This document shows positions 49,560 to 59,998 of a stretch of DNA of 64,000 nt, in pieces. The translations under genes were made by a program, and so were the position numbers. Below the pieces are notes generated by a model. That model saw only the letters and a program-made list of their open reading frames with translations. It was not told where the DNA came from and searched no databases. Positions within the stretch are counted from its first letter, which is position 1. The number at the start of each line of letters is the position of its first letter. Source of the stretch: Poa pratensis (lineage: Eukaryota > Streptophyta > Magnoliopsida > Poales > Poaceae); NCBI GenBank assembly GCA_947311845.1, contig CAMZMU010000069.1:12734950-12798949 (forward strand). Reading direction: 5' to 3'.

Positions 49560-50585
49560 TTAATTCCTTCCAAGGGGGAGTGACCGGCATGAATATGTCT
49601 CCTTGAAATCAGACTTGTTTGACGAAGTAAAAATTGACGCGTACACTTTCTTATTTGCATAGGCCGGTGCGTGATCCGCAGCCTTGAACCGCTTTGCTGG
49701 GGCAGCCTCCCCTTTCTTCCCATTCTCCAACTTCTCAGTAGTGTCTGCCATAGCAGGAGTAGCAGCAGCATGCTTAGTGCCACTCAGCAGCCCATTTTCT
49801 GGGAGCTTCTTCTCCTTCTTCTTGCCTCTCTCATCCTCCATCCTCAGCCTCAACGCCGCCACCTCCTCTTCTGTCCCATTGATGGGCAGCTTGTCGGCCT
49901 CCTCGAACTCCTTATGGCACACCAAACACCCGGGCGTCTTCACCTCCTTGAGCGCCTTCACGCTGAGGACGTGGCCACATCCCCGGAGCGCGAGGAACTG
50001 GGACTTGCCGTTGAACTCGAAACCGGTGACGGGGCACTGGAACCGGACCTCCTGGTCGGCGGCGCCAGGCTTGGGGTGCAGGTGGATGGGGATCATGTCC
50101 TTGAGCCCTCGGATGTGCGAGAGCGCCTTGGGCAGGCGCTTGTGGAGGAGCGCCTCGACGAGGGGCTCCTTGTTAAAGAGGTTGCCGAGGCGGTCTACGA
50201 CGGCGGGCGCGGCGAGGGGCTCCCCGAGAGCGCGCAGCAGGTGAAGCGGGAGAGGCGGGCCTCGTTGGGGTCGGCCTTGTCGGGCTTCTTCCGAGGTACA
50301 TGGAGAGGTAGCAGTCGCGCGACTCGGCGCAGGTGGACCCGCCGTCGCCGCCCCCGCCGCGGAGCGCGCGGACGCGGAGGTTGAGGGAGCCGGAGGGAGG
50401 GAGGGAGGAGATGGGGGCGGAGTGGGAGAAAGGGCGGCCATCGGAGGTGAGGTAGAAGGAGGTGGGTGGGAGGGCGAGGGGCGGAGGAGGTCGGAGACCG
50501 GGAGGTTGGAGGGGACGGTGAGGTACCGCGGCGGGAGGGACAGGTCGTCGAGGCGGAGGATCACGGACTGGGTCGCGGGCGCCAT
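49560..50585 (-). CDS. RTF2: RTF2 (replication termination factor 2) homologue with frameshifts in the 5' third
   Basis: A single-exon frame of 341 residues. From residue 121 it matches plant RTF2: VVDRLGNLFNKEPLVEALL, then HIRGLKDM. An RTF2-type RING-like domain follows with FQCPVTGFEFNGK, LRGCGHVLS and PGCLVCHK. A KRFKAADHAP motif is near the end, which reads SDFKETYSCRSLPLGRN. RTF2 acts at stalled replication forks and, in Arabidopsis, in pre-mRNA splicing. The first 36 residues also fit the ubiquitin-like N-terminus. Between about 50477 and 50226 the expected sequence (FYLTSDGRPF, then AESRDCYLSMY, then KKPDKADPNE) is spread over the other two frames. One-base losses are implied at the GGGG run 50478-50481, near 50291 and at the CCCC run 50222-50225. 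Either a pseudogene or homopolymer errors. Starts at the ATG at 50585. Confidence 0.8.
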   Translation of the reverse strand: MAPATQSVILRLDDLSLPPRYLTVPSNLPVSDLLRPSPSHPPPSTSPPMAALSPTPPPSPPSLPPAPSTSASARSAAGAATAGPPAPSRATATSPCTSEEARQGRPQRGPPLPLHLLRALGEPLAAPAVVDRLGNLFNKEPLVEALLHKRLPKALSHIRGLKDMIPIHLHPKPGAADQEVRFQCPVTGFEFNGKSQFLALRGCGHVLSVKALKEVKTPGCLVCHKEFEEADKLPINGTEEEVAALRLRMEDERGKKKEKKLPENGLLSGTKHAAATPAMADTTEKLENGKKGEAAPAKRFKAADHAPAYANKKVYASIFTSSNKSDFKETYSCRSLPLGRN

Positions 50586-51567
50586 GGCTGGTAAGGGCTA
50601 GGGTTAGCGTTTCGACGCTGGTGCCGTGTATTCGGGAACGGAGAGAAAGGAGACGATGGGGATCGGGATGGTTTGGTGCGGCTTGGCCGGATTCCTATGG
50701 GAAAAGCTGGACGCGGAGGGAGACGTCAAGTATGACGTCTGTACCGACGTCGAACGGCAGCATGCTGTGAGTGGGCTGGGCTGGTTTGAGGAACTGGCGA
50801 TTTTGAGTTTTACATATGGGGATAACGGGTTACCAGTTTGGGCTCGATTCGACTCAGGCCAGCTTAGGAATAACCCTAAAAAAAAATACACTCGAAAATT
50901 AAGATGAAAAAAAAACATCCCCATAGAATGTTTGGAAGCCCCATATTATGGGGGAGCGCTAGATTTCGCACATGCGAGCCTTCGCACGAATTCCGACCAT
51001 AAAACGACAAAATCATCGGAGAGGAGGAAGACCACCCAGCAACCACCGTCGGCCGAACTGCCGGCCACCCGCCCACGGCCGCAAATATGCCATTTATTTG
51101 CTTGAAGATATGGTCGATGGAACAAATTGTAACAAATAAATACACACCATTAATAAGATTGTACTCATGACCCCTTCTACACCAGGCAATAACAATCTTA
51201 TATCAATAAATGAAGTGAAATTATCTTATTATAAAAATCAAGATCCGTAGTGAGCATAATCTAAAATAAAAACCAAATGACATAACCTATATGGTTGGTG
51301 CCTAGATATTCTAAAATGGGCATTACCCGTTACTTCTACCTCTATGATTCTCCTTGCCTCTCACCAAGAGCCAATTAGCTTAGGTCCCATGGTAGTATCG
51401 ATAGTGCCGATTCTTGTCTCACCTCCTCCGAAACCACCTAACGAGTGTGCGGAGGCAAGAGAGAGACCGTGTGTGCGATGGAGAGAGAGAGAAGAGAAAG
51501 CTCCCAAAGGCCGCCCTCGCACCTCCTCCCACCCACAACTCCATGCCAATAGACACCTCATCACTAC
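50586..51567. other. RTF2 promoter and left flank of the gypsy element
   Basis: No gene supported. A poly-A run at about 50878-50886 and AT-rich sequence from 51110. The short frame 51344-51685 runs across the LTR border and is not a gene. Confidence 0.4.
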
Positions 51568-52712
51568 TGTCGGGGGGCTACCCCCGGTAGGGTCAAGGCT
51601 TGGCATAAAGATGAGTTTAAAGATATGCCGAGGTACGGAAAGGGCCGACCTGCTTGGGCCTAGGAGTGTTCGAGCTTCATCTTGACCTGGAGAATATCAA
51701 GGCCGACCTATCTTGGCCCAGAAAGGTCCGAGGTATCCGGTGGGCATGGGCCGAGGTTCATAATCCTAGCCATGATCAGCCGACCTACCCACCTCGGTGC
51801 TATGGTTTGAATGGTGAGTGCGGGAGAAGCTGTTTGAAGGAAGTAATGTCCGTGGTGGTCGGATCTTAAAGTACAAGACCCGAGGTAAAGAGCGGGAGCA
51901 AGACCCGAGCTAACCAAGGCAGGAGGCCGTAGGTCGGGCAGGGGTCAATGCTCTTGTCACTTCCCGCCTGACACAGGAGCGTCTGTCACGGAGCTTGGCA
52001 GAGGCGTGCCCCGGGTTCGGCGGGGCTGCACGTCTCTGACCGCTGACCACGCGAGATCCGGGAAAAGGCTACGAGGTAGCTCTGCCAGGCTACGTCCTGT
52101 CTCAGTCGTAGGGGACATCCTAGCTCTACTGTGGTGATGCAGGGGATGGGCAGGCCATGTCTTGTCCCTGACAGGAGTACAATGATGACCAAAGCAGAGG
52201 CATGGCTACAGTGTTCAGCGAGGGGCACAACGGTAACTCGGCTGGCCTATATAGTGGGCTTCACCCCTCCTGCTTGACCGAGGGGACGACGGAACGACGA
52301 GGGACAAATCGAGAGAGGAAGAGAGAGAAAGGAACCTCGGAAACCCGGAAACACCTCGGATTAGCTCGGAGTGCCTTCTTCCTCCCGTGTAGCTCCATCT
52401 TTTACCTCAAGTTCTCACCATTGTATCATCATACAGCTCGAGGAGCAGCTTGTACTTGTCACTTTGAGCTATACACTGAGTAGGATAGTGCTGCAGTAGG
52501 GGTGTTACCTCCGCAAGAGGGCCCCGAAGCAGGGTACATCGTGGTGTGCTTTGTGTTCTTGGTTTCTTGTTTCTCGTTCGTGTTCTTGCGGTTTCTTGCG
52601 TGTTCTTGCTTGTGCACTTCTTGAGTGCATAAACCCTCCCCGGATTCCCCCAACGACCATTCGGCCCCATCTTAGCCATACCTATGGCATCTGCCGTGAT
52701 CCCACCACGACA
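51568..52712 (+). mobile_element. 5' LTR of a Tat-lineage Ty3/gypsy retrotransposon, 1145 bp
   Basis: It begins TGTCGGGGGG and ends CCACGACA, giving 5-bp inverted ends TGTCG/CGACA. A TATATA lies at 52248-52253 as the likely promoter. The left flank is actac. The 3' LTR is beyond the window. The borders follow from the adjacent primer binding site and the terminal dinucleotides. Confidence 0.8.
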
Positions 52713-52733
52713 GTTGGCGCCCACCGTGGGGCA
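52713..52733 (+). other. Primer binding site of the gypsy element
   Basis: gttggcgcccaccgtggggc follows the LTR end directly. The TGGCGCCCA core is typical of cereal gypsy elements. The tRNA species was not assigned. Confidence 0.7.
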
Positions 52734-54735
52734 GATTGAGGCGTTGGAGGGAGTTTACATCCGGACGGGCTCAGGCGAGCGTGTTCTTTCCGGGCTTATC
52801 GCCAAGATCGGTGAGTTCACCTTCATCAGCGACAATGCGGGGTGTTTCGCCGGCAAGCCCTTCCCCGAGCATGGCTTCACCATGATGCTTGGCAGCTTCG
52901 TCACCTATGTTGCTGTCGAGGTTGTTCGCGAGTACCCGGAGCAGGTGCTCGTGGACGACGAAACTCCTCTCCTCGCGGCTTTAGGTCGGCGTATCACTCG
53001 CCCCGAGAGCTGCGTGGAGGTGATGATGACCGGTCCGGTTGATGCCGCTGGCAAGAGATGCCAGCAATCCAAGCCGGCCGAGGTTGCTAAGGTGAGATCT
53101 GCAAAGCCCAGGCTAGAGAAAGAGTTGCCTGGTACCCCCGAGGTGCAGGGCCGAGGTGCGACCCTAGAGATAGTGGAGACACTGGCAGACCCAGTAATCC
53201 AGGAGTGGATGTAGTGACTGTGGCCGACCTAGAGGCAAAGCGTGTCCTGTTGCAAAAGGAGGCTGTAGCAATGATGCAGCTAGAGATGAGTTCAATAGAG
53301 ATCTGCGTGAGTACAATGCAGCAAATGGCTTCACCCCGGTAGCAGCTGATACAAATAGGGGAGCCGAGGTGCGGCAGAGAGGCAAGGGGCTCAATGATGA
53401 GATGAACAGGGAGGCTCGACCTACCACCTCGGCTAGGAGTGAGAGTCGCGTGTCGACTGGAAGGCCGGTGTATAGTTCCCCTGCTAAGAACCTCAGAGCT
53501 GCCGAGGCAGGCAGGGCCGAGCTATCCGGGTTGACTGGAGATGCATGGCGTGCGCAGCAGAAGCGAGTCAATGAATTAGTGTATGTAGCTAACCAGCAGA
53601 ATGAGGCTCTCCGCAGAGCCGGGGCTGGTGATTCGAGATGGTTTATTCAGCTAGGCCAGTTAGTCAGGTGTCCAAGGGGCAAGCCTCGTCTCCACTCGTC
53701 GGAGGAGCCGATCGAGCCCGGAGTGTCACCTCGGGTCAGAACAAGCAGCTGCAGATGTATGATCCGGTGTTAGCAGCAAAGCAGAAGGTGGGCCAGGGCA
53801 ATGCTAGCCGAGCTAAGGGTAACCCGGTCAGGGAAATCAGAATGGGGGGCAAGCAGCATCGGCTGGCCGAGGTAAACCACCTCCGCCCCCGAGGTATCAG
53901 CAACAACCCCGGCCGCAGGGGCAATATCAGCGAGAGCCGGAGTATGTTCAGCAACCTCAGAATGTCGGTCAAGGCGATGACCGATGATGATGGAGACTCG
54001 GCCATGGCGCGAGCTGGATACCACAGAGTGGATGGGGCGTTGGGACCTCGGATAGGAGCTCGGATGTTAGCTCCAGGCGATGTTCGTAACAAGCTGGATA
54101 GAATCTACTTGTCCGAGCAACTGGAGGAGGAAGGCCCTCCTGGTCCGGCGTGTTTTGGACCTCGGATCATGAAGGAGCCACCACCGCCAGTATCTCAGTT
54201 CCAGTTAGGTCGGAACACCAAGCCATACAACGGGAGCACCAAGCCGCAAGATTGGCTGACAGATTATGTATCCTCGGTGCACATAGCGGGGGGCAATCGC
54301 CGATGGGCGGTCCGGTATCTCCCGCACATGTTGGAAGGTCCAGCTCGGATCTGGCTGAATAATTTGCCGGAGTATAGTATCAACTCCTGGATAGACTTGG
54401 AGCTGGCGTTTAACAGCAACTTTGCTAGTACATACAAGAGGCCAAACCGACCTCAGCTCCTGGCAGCATGTAAGCAAGATGATCATGAAACTGACCGAGA
54501 ATTCTTAACTCGGTGGAGCAATGTTCGGAATTCCTGTGAAGGAGTTGTAGAGGCACAGGCCATTTCCTGGTTTGCAGATGGTTGTCGACATGGCAGCATG
54601 CTGTGGCAGAGGCTCCAAAGAGATATGCCGAAATCCCTAGCAGAACAATCCGGATTGCAGATTCTTATGCTCTGGGTGATCCGATGCAGCCAGCAGCAGA
54701 GGCAGTGGCACGTAACAGAAGGAGGGAGCCAATAA
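52713..54735 (+). pseudogene. gag: gypsy gag (capsid part), broken by frameshifts
   Basis: Three frames cover one gag: 52684-53214, then about 53300-53640, then 53638-54735. The capsid-type Retrotrans_gag domain lies in the last one, at roughly residues 195-325, with QDWLTDYVSSV, GPARIWLNNLP and INSWIDLELAFNSNF. The N-terminal part is poorly conserved and rich in PEVQ and RAR segments. At the 3' end the reading register moves to the frame starting at 54582 near 54640, so the capsid and nucleocapsid parts are no longer continuous. At least three breaks make this copy unable to give full-length Gag. Confidence 0.75.
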
Positions 54736-56075
54736 ACAACCGGCTCGGACCAAGGTGTAATGACCGCCAAGAGTTCGGACAAAAGAGGAGGGAGCCGGAC
54801 TACCCATACACCTCGAACCAAGTTGCAGCGGTGAACCCGGATCAGCCCGGAGCTGGAGGTGTCCAGAGGCCGAAAATCAATGGTCCGGCATTTAGTCCGA
54901 ACCCGGAGCCACCCTTGACTTATGAATCAATGATAGATGGTCCTTGCTGTTACCATACGACCGACCCGCGCAAGCCAGCCAACCATTCAACCCGGCAGTG
55001 CAGCTGGAACCGCAGAATCAGGGAAGAAGGGGCGAAGGCCGGAGGAAACAGAGCAGGACCACCTCAGAGATTTCAGCCGAGGCCTAACCCAAATCTGTCC
55101 GGAGCAAATGTTACCCCGATAACCACTGCACCTCCTCCGAGGCCTGCAGCAGCAAGGCCCGTGAATGTTGTGAATGTCCGAGGTAATAACAACAACAATG
55201 GTGCCGGACCAAGTCAGCAGTATGAATACCCCGGAAATGACTATAGAGAGGCTCATGCGAGCTATGTGGTCTTTGTGACCGAGCCAACTGACAAGAAGAG
55301 CGTGCAGAGGCGTGCCATGGAGGTGAATGCAGTAATGCCGGTGGTGCCGACCTATATGAACTGGTCTGAGCAGGAGATCACTTGGAGCAGGAAAGACACA
55401 CCTCGGATCATGCCGAGCCCTGGAAAGTATGCCCTGGTGGTAGATCCGACGTTGTGTGGGCCTACTAACAATGTGAGGTTTACCCGAGTTCTGGTGGACA
55501 ATGGCAGTGCCATCAACATCATGTACCGAGACACAATGGTGAAATTGGGCATATCGCCAAATCAGTTGATGCCAAGCAGTTGTACTTTTCATGGGATTGT
55601 GCCTGGCGTTTCCTGTGCACCCATGGGCAAGATATGGGTGGATGTAGCATTTGGAACCAAGGATAACTGCCGAGTTGAGAGTATCGAGTTCGAGGTGGTG
55701 GACTTGGAGAGTGCATACCATGCATTGCTTGGAAGGCCGGCTCTGGCCAAGTTCATGATTTCCACCCATGTTGCATACCTGAAGATGAAAATGCCAGGGC
55801 CTAATGGGATCATATCCATCTCGGGTGACTACAAGCGAGCCATTCAGTGTGCCTCGGCGGGGTCTAATCTGGCCGAGTCTTTGGTGATCGCAGAGAAGAA
55901 GAAGCTGCATCAAGTGGTGGCAATGGCGCAGTCAACACAGCTCGGCATGTCCGGACTGATGAGCCCGGACTCAACTGCAGCATTCGAGGTGCCCAAGGAG
56001 ACCAAGAAGATCCCCATTGACCCGGAGCACCCAGAGCATATGGCCATCATTGGGACCGGGCTGGGCGAGAAATAG
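54640..56075 (+). pseudogene. pol: gypsy Gag C-terminus and aspartic protease
   Basis: One continuous frame (ATG at 54582, ending at TAG 56073-56075). It first carries a CCHC-like knuckle of the form C-X2-H-X9-H-X4-C (CCYHTTDP to HSTRQC), a variant usual in Tat gag. Then comes a retropepsin-like domain with the active-site motif VLVDNGSAIN, where many proteases have DTG or DSG, and the second conserved block ALLGRPAL. It processes Gag-Pol. The TAG falls in the same frame as the following pol linker (DIFAWSAKDLPGVP), so it is either a Gln-to-stop mutation or, less likely, a readthrough stop. Confidence 0.75.
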
Positions 56076-56884
56076 GAAAGCGAGCTCTGTCACTTCCTCC
56101 GTGAGAATCGGGATATCTTTGCATGGTCGGCTAAGGACCTGCCTGGTGTTCCGAGGGAGTTGGCAGAGCACTCTTTATTTGTCAGGCCGAGGTGAAACCG
56201 GTGAGGCAACCGACCCGTCGTCTCTCAGACGACCGAAGACAAGTGGTGCTGGACGAGCTGGCTAAGTTGCTTGCAGCCGGGTTCATTATGGAGGTGCTGC
56301 ATCCGGACTGGATATCCAATCCGGTCTTGGTGGAAAAGAAGAAAGACGAGCCAGCCGTGGTCAAGGTGTGGCGCATGTGCATTGACTTCACTAACCTCAA
56401 CAAGGCGTGCCCGAAAGATCCGTTTCCATTACCTCGGATTGATCAAGTGATTGATTCCACTGCTGGTTGTGAACTGTTGTCTTTTATCGATGCGTACTCT
56501 GGTTTTCACCAGATACCACTGAACCCGAAGGATCAAATAAAGACTGCTTTTATTACCCCGTATGGGGCGTATTGCTATCGTGTCATGTGTTTTGGTCTGA
56601 GGAATGCCGGGGCAACTTATCAGAGGTGTATGCAGAAATGCCTGCACTCTCAAATGGGCAAAAATGTGCAAGTGTATGTCGATGATATCGTCATCAAAAC
56701 TAAGGAGAAACGTACTCTCCTCGAGGATCTCGAGGAGACATTTGTGAATTTGAGAAAATATCGGTTGAAGCTTAACCCGGACAAGTGCACCTTTGGTGTC
56801 CCGGCTGGAAAGTTGCTGGATTCCTGGTGTCTAGCCGAGGTATCGAGGTTAACCCGGCCAAGATCCGAGCTATTGAGAACATGA
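56076..56884 (+). pseudogene. pol: gypsy reverse transcriptase
   Basis: The frame 56192-56884 contains reverse transcriptase motifs in order: RMCIDFTNLNKACPKD, LLSFIDAYSGFHQI, FGLRNAGATYQR, and the catalytic VYVDDIVIKTK (two metal-binding aspartates). Then LNPDKCTFGV. The last 20 residues leave the family consensus because of a one-base shift near 56820; the next domain is in another frame. A stop also separates the N-terminal linker (56076-56190), so this copy is inactive. Confidence 0.85.
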
Positions 56885-58142
56885 ATTACCGAAGTGTTTG
56901 AAAGATGTGCAGAAATTCACAGGGTGCCTAGCCTCGTTGAGCCGATTTGTAGGTCGGCTGGGAGAAAAAGCCTTACCTTTGTACCAGCTCATGAAGAAAA
57001 GTACCGGGTTTACATGGACCCCGCAGGCCGACGTGGCGTTCAATGAGCTGAAAAAGATGTTGTCCACTGCCCCGGTGTTGGCGTCACCATTGCACAATGA
57101 GCCGATGTTACTTTACATTGCGGCCACAAACCGAGTTGTAAGTGTGGCAGTGGTGGTGGAGCGCGAAGAAGGTGGCAGGTCGGTGCAGAGACCGGTGTAT
57201 TACTTGAGCGAGGTGATCTCTACCTCGAAGCAGAATTACCCTCACTACCAGAAGATGACGTATGGTGTCTACCTGGCGGTCAAGAAGTTGAAGCATTATT
57301 TCCAGGAGCATCCCATGACGGTGGTGTGCGAAGCTCCAATCTCGGAGATCATCGGGTGCAAAGATGCAACTGGCCGAGTTGCCAAATGGGCGATTGAGGT
57401 GTCTCCATATGCACCACATTATGAGAGAAGAGATGCAATTAAATCCCAGGCGTTGCCGGACTTCTTTTGTGATTGGGCCGAGATGCAGTATGAGCCACCC
57501 AGGCCGGACTATAATTATTGGAAAATGCATTTTGATGGGTCCAAGACAAAGATCGGGCTGGGGGCTGGAATAGTCCTCACCTCGCCGAAGCGAGATCAGC
57601 TGAAATACGTGCTGCAGATTCATTTCTCAGCATCAAACAATGTGGCGGAGTATGAGGCCTTAATCCATGGCCTCAATGTGGCGAAGGAGATCGGTATCCG
57701 GCGTGTGGAGTGCTTCGGCGATTCCGACCTGGTGGTGCAACAATCTTCTGGAACTTGGGATGCTCTGGATGCCAACATGGCGTTATATCGGTTCCATGTG
57801 CAAAAGATATCCGGGTTCTTTGAAGGGTGTGAATACAGGCATATACCTCGGACAGAAAATAATGCTGCCGACGTGTTGTCAAAGCTCGGTTCATCTAAAG
57901 AGGCAGTACCACCTGGAGTAGCCCTGAATCACTTGAGAACTCCTTCAATCAAACCTTCTCCTGAATCCGAATCTATTTTCATCCCGGCGGAGCAAGAGCC
58001 CGGACCTGTTCCAATGGAGGTAGACGTCGGTGCGTTTGGTCGGACCCGGGGACTGCGTGGCAGAGCTCGGGGACTGCGCACCGAACCTCGGGGACTGCTC
58101 ATCAAGACTCGGGGACTGGTCGCAGGATGGTGGAGGAAATAA
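56885..58142 (+). pseudogene. pol: gypsy RNase H plus second archaeal-type RNase H
   Basis: The frame 56898-58142 (414 residues) opens with the RT connection (FTGCLASLSRFV). A degenerate RNase H (LSEVISTSKQNYPHYQK) comes first. A complete second RNase H follows: MHFDGSKTK, NVAEYEALIHGL, FGDSDLVVQQ and ENNAADVLSKL supply the D-E-D-D acidic set. Two RNase H domains in this order are the hallmark of the plant Tat lineage of Ty3/gypsy elements. The last 40 residues contain four RGL repeats and then the frame ends; integrase resumes in another frame. Confidence 0.85.
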
Positions 58143-59451
58143 TGGAGGAGATTATGGTGGCCGAACCAATGGAGGTGGACGAGAATTTTTTCCTTTGCAC
58201 CCAGTGCCGGAGTGGGCGGAGCAAATCATGAAGTTCATAACGGAGGGAAGCTTGCCAAGTGACACAACCGAGGCTAGGAGAATCCAAAGGAGGGCAAAGG
58301 CGTACACCATCATCAACAAGGAGCTCTATAAAAGAAGCGTAACCGAGGTGTTGCAACGGTGTGTCGAGCCAGCTGAAGGCAAGGAGATGCTTTTGGAGAT
58401 CCACCAAGGAGAGTGTGGTCATCATTGCAGCACAAGAGCTCTGGTGGCCAAGGTGTTCAGGCATGGGTTCTATTGGCCCACTGCTCTTGCTGATGCAGAG
58501 GCCATAGTCCGGAGATGTGAAGGATGCCAAAGGTTTGCCAAGCAAACGCATATGCCAGCCTCGGCGCTCAAAACAATTCCTATCACTTGGCCGTTTGCGG
58601 TATGGTGTTTGGATATGGTGGGAGAGTTCAAACCAGCCCGAGGTAACATGACGCACATACTGGTGATGGTGGACAAGTTCACCAAGTGGATCGAGGTGAA
58701 ACCAATCCGGAAGTTGGATGGTCATTCAGCAGTGACTTTTTTGAAGGAGATCATTCTGCGATATGGGTACCCCCATAGCATTATCTCGGACAACGGCACG
58801 AACTTTGCTGTTGGAGAATTTGCTCGGTTTTGCATGAACAAGGGAATCCGGCTGGACATAGCCTCGGTGGCACACCCGGAGTCTAATGGACAAGTGGAAA
58901 GATCAAATGCTCTAGTGTTGGCCGGCATCAAGGCTCGGCTCATTGAACCACTGCTGAAAACGCCGGGGTGTTGGATAGATGAGATACCAGCAGTACTGTG
59001 GGGTCTAAGGACCACGCCAAATCGATCAACTGGCTATACGCCATTTTTTATGGTCTATGGGGCAGAAGCTATGCTACCCACTGACATCGAATATGATGCG
59101 CCCAGAGTGGCAATGTACACTGAAGCCGAGGCAAAAGAGGCTCGGGAGGATGCAGTAGATCTGCTTGAGGAAGCTAGAGAATTGGCCTCATCTCGGTCAG
59201 CAATATACCAACAAGGTCTCCGACGTTATCATAGCCGGAGTGTCAACCCTCGTGTGTTTCACGAGGGAGATTTGGTGCTGAGGCTGGTGCAGCGCAAGAA
59301 AGGTCGGCACAAGTTGTCACCTCCATGGGAGGGACCGTTCATTGTGAGCCGAGCTCTGCTCAATGATTCGTACTATCTAATAGATGCGCAGGAACCAAGG
59401 AAGATGGGCTGGACAACCCCGGATCAGAGGTCAGGCGACCATGGAATATAG
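58143..59451 (+). pseudogene. pol: gypsy integrase
   Basis: The frame 58030-59451 carries integrase over 58143-59451. It has a zinc-binding HHCC box with CEGCQRF, then the DDE core: Asp in WCLDMVGEF, Asp in ISDNGTNF and Glu in HPESNGQVERSN. The C-terminal DNA-binding part has GDLVLRLVQ and PPWEGPF. The domain itself is uninterrupted to its TAG at 59449-59451. It is separated from RNase H by a frameshift at about 58040-58140. Confidence 0.85.
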
Positions 59452-59998
59452 CTCTACTCCGACCTTTCTACTCATGAAGGGCGCAATGTATGTGCCTCGG
59501 TTAATCCTTAATGAAATGTCGGCACTCCGAGGTTGAAGCTCGGGGACTGCCTCGCTCTTGTGCTTGTGTTTTATTTCTGTTTGTCAATTTCGTTCATATG
59601 CCGAACTATTTTGAACCTCGTCTCAAACTTCAAGTAATGTATGCTGTGTAACTAATCTTGTGACTCGACTGACGAACGCCGAAATGGTAGTCAAGAGCAA
59701 AGATGAAAAAACGTGGGAAACATGAAAATGGACTCGGGGACTCGGTCCAAAAATATAGTTCGGCATGTGTCGTTTACTAACCCCTGTCTTTACCTTTCGT
59801 TTATGTCGGATGATTTTGAAACACACCTCGACATTTGCTAAGTACTGTATGCTATAAACAACAATCTTGTGACTCGACTGTCGAACGCCAAAATGGTAGA
59901 CAAGAGCAAAGAATGCCAAGTATAGTAAACACGAAAGTGAACTCGGGGACTCGTTCCAAAAGGGTTCGGCATAAATTCTTAGAAAAGCATGGTTCGGA
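59452..59998. repeat. Post-integrase spacer with a tandem repeat, 209-bp period
   Basis: Segments at about 59600-59765 and 59809-59975 share tgactcgactg, cgaacgcc, aatggtag and caagagcaaag, and end in actcggggactcg. The copies diverge by scattered changes. There are no coding frames here. Confidence 0.8.

Noticed and set aside
49671..50384. 237-residue plus-strand frame opposite RTF2
   Set aside because: RTF2 motifs are unambiguous on the minus strand.
54987..55913. 308-residue minus-strand frame opposite gag-protease
   Set aside because: The plus strand has clear knuckle and protease motifs; the antisense frame is compositionally a mirror and lacks any domain.
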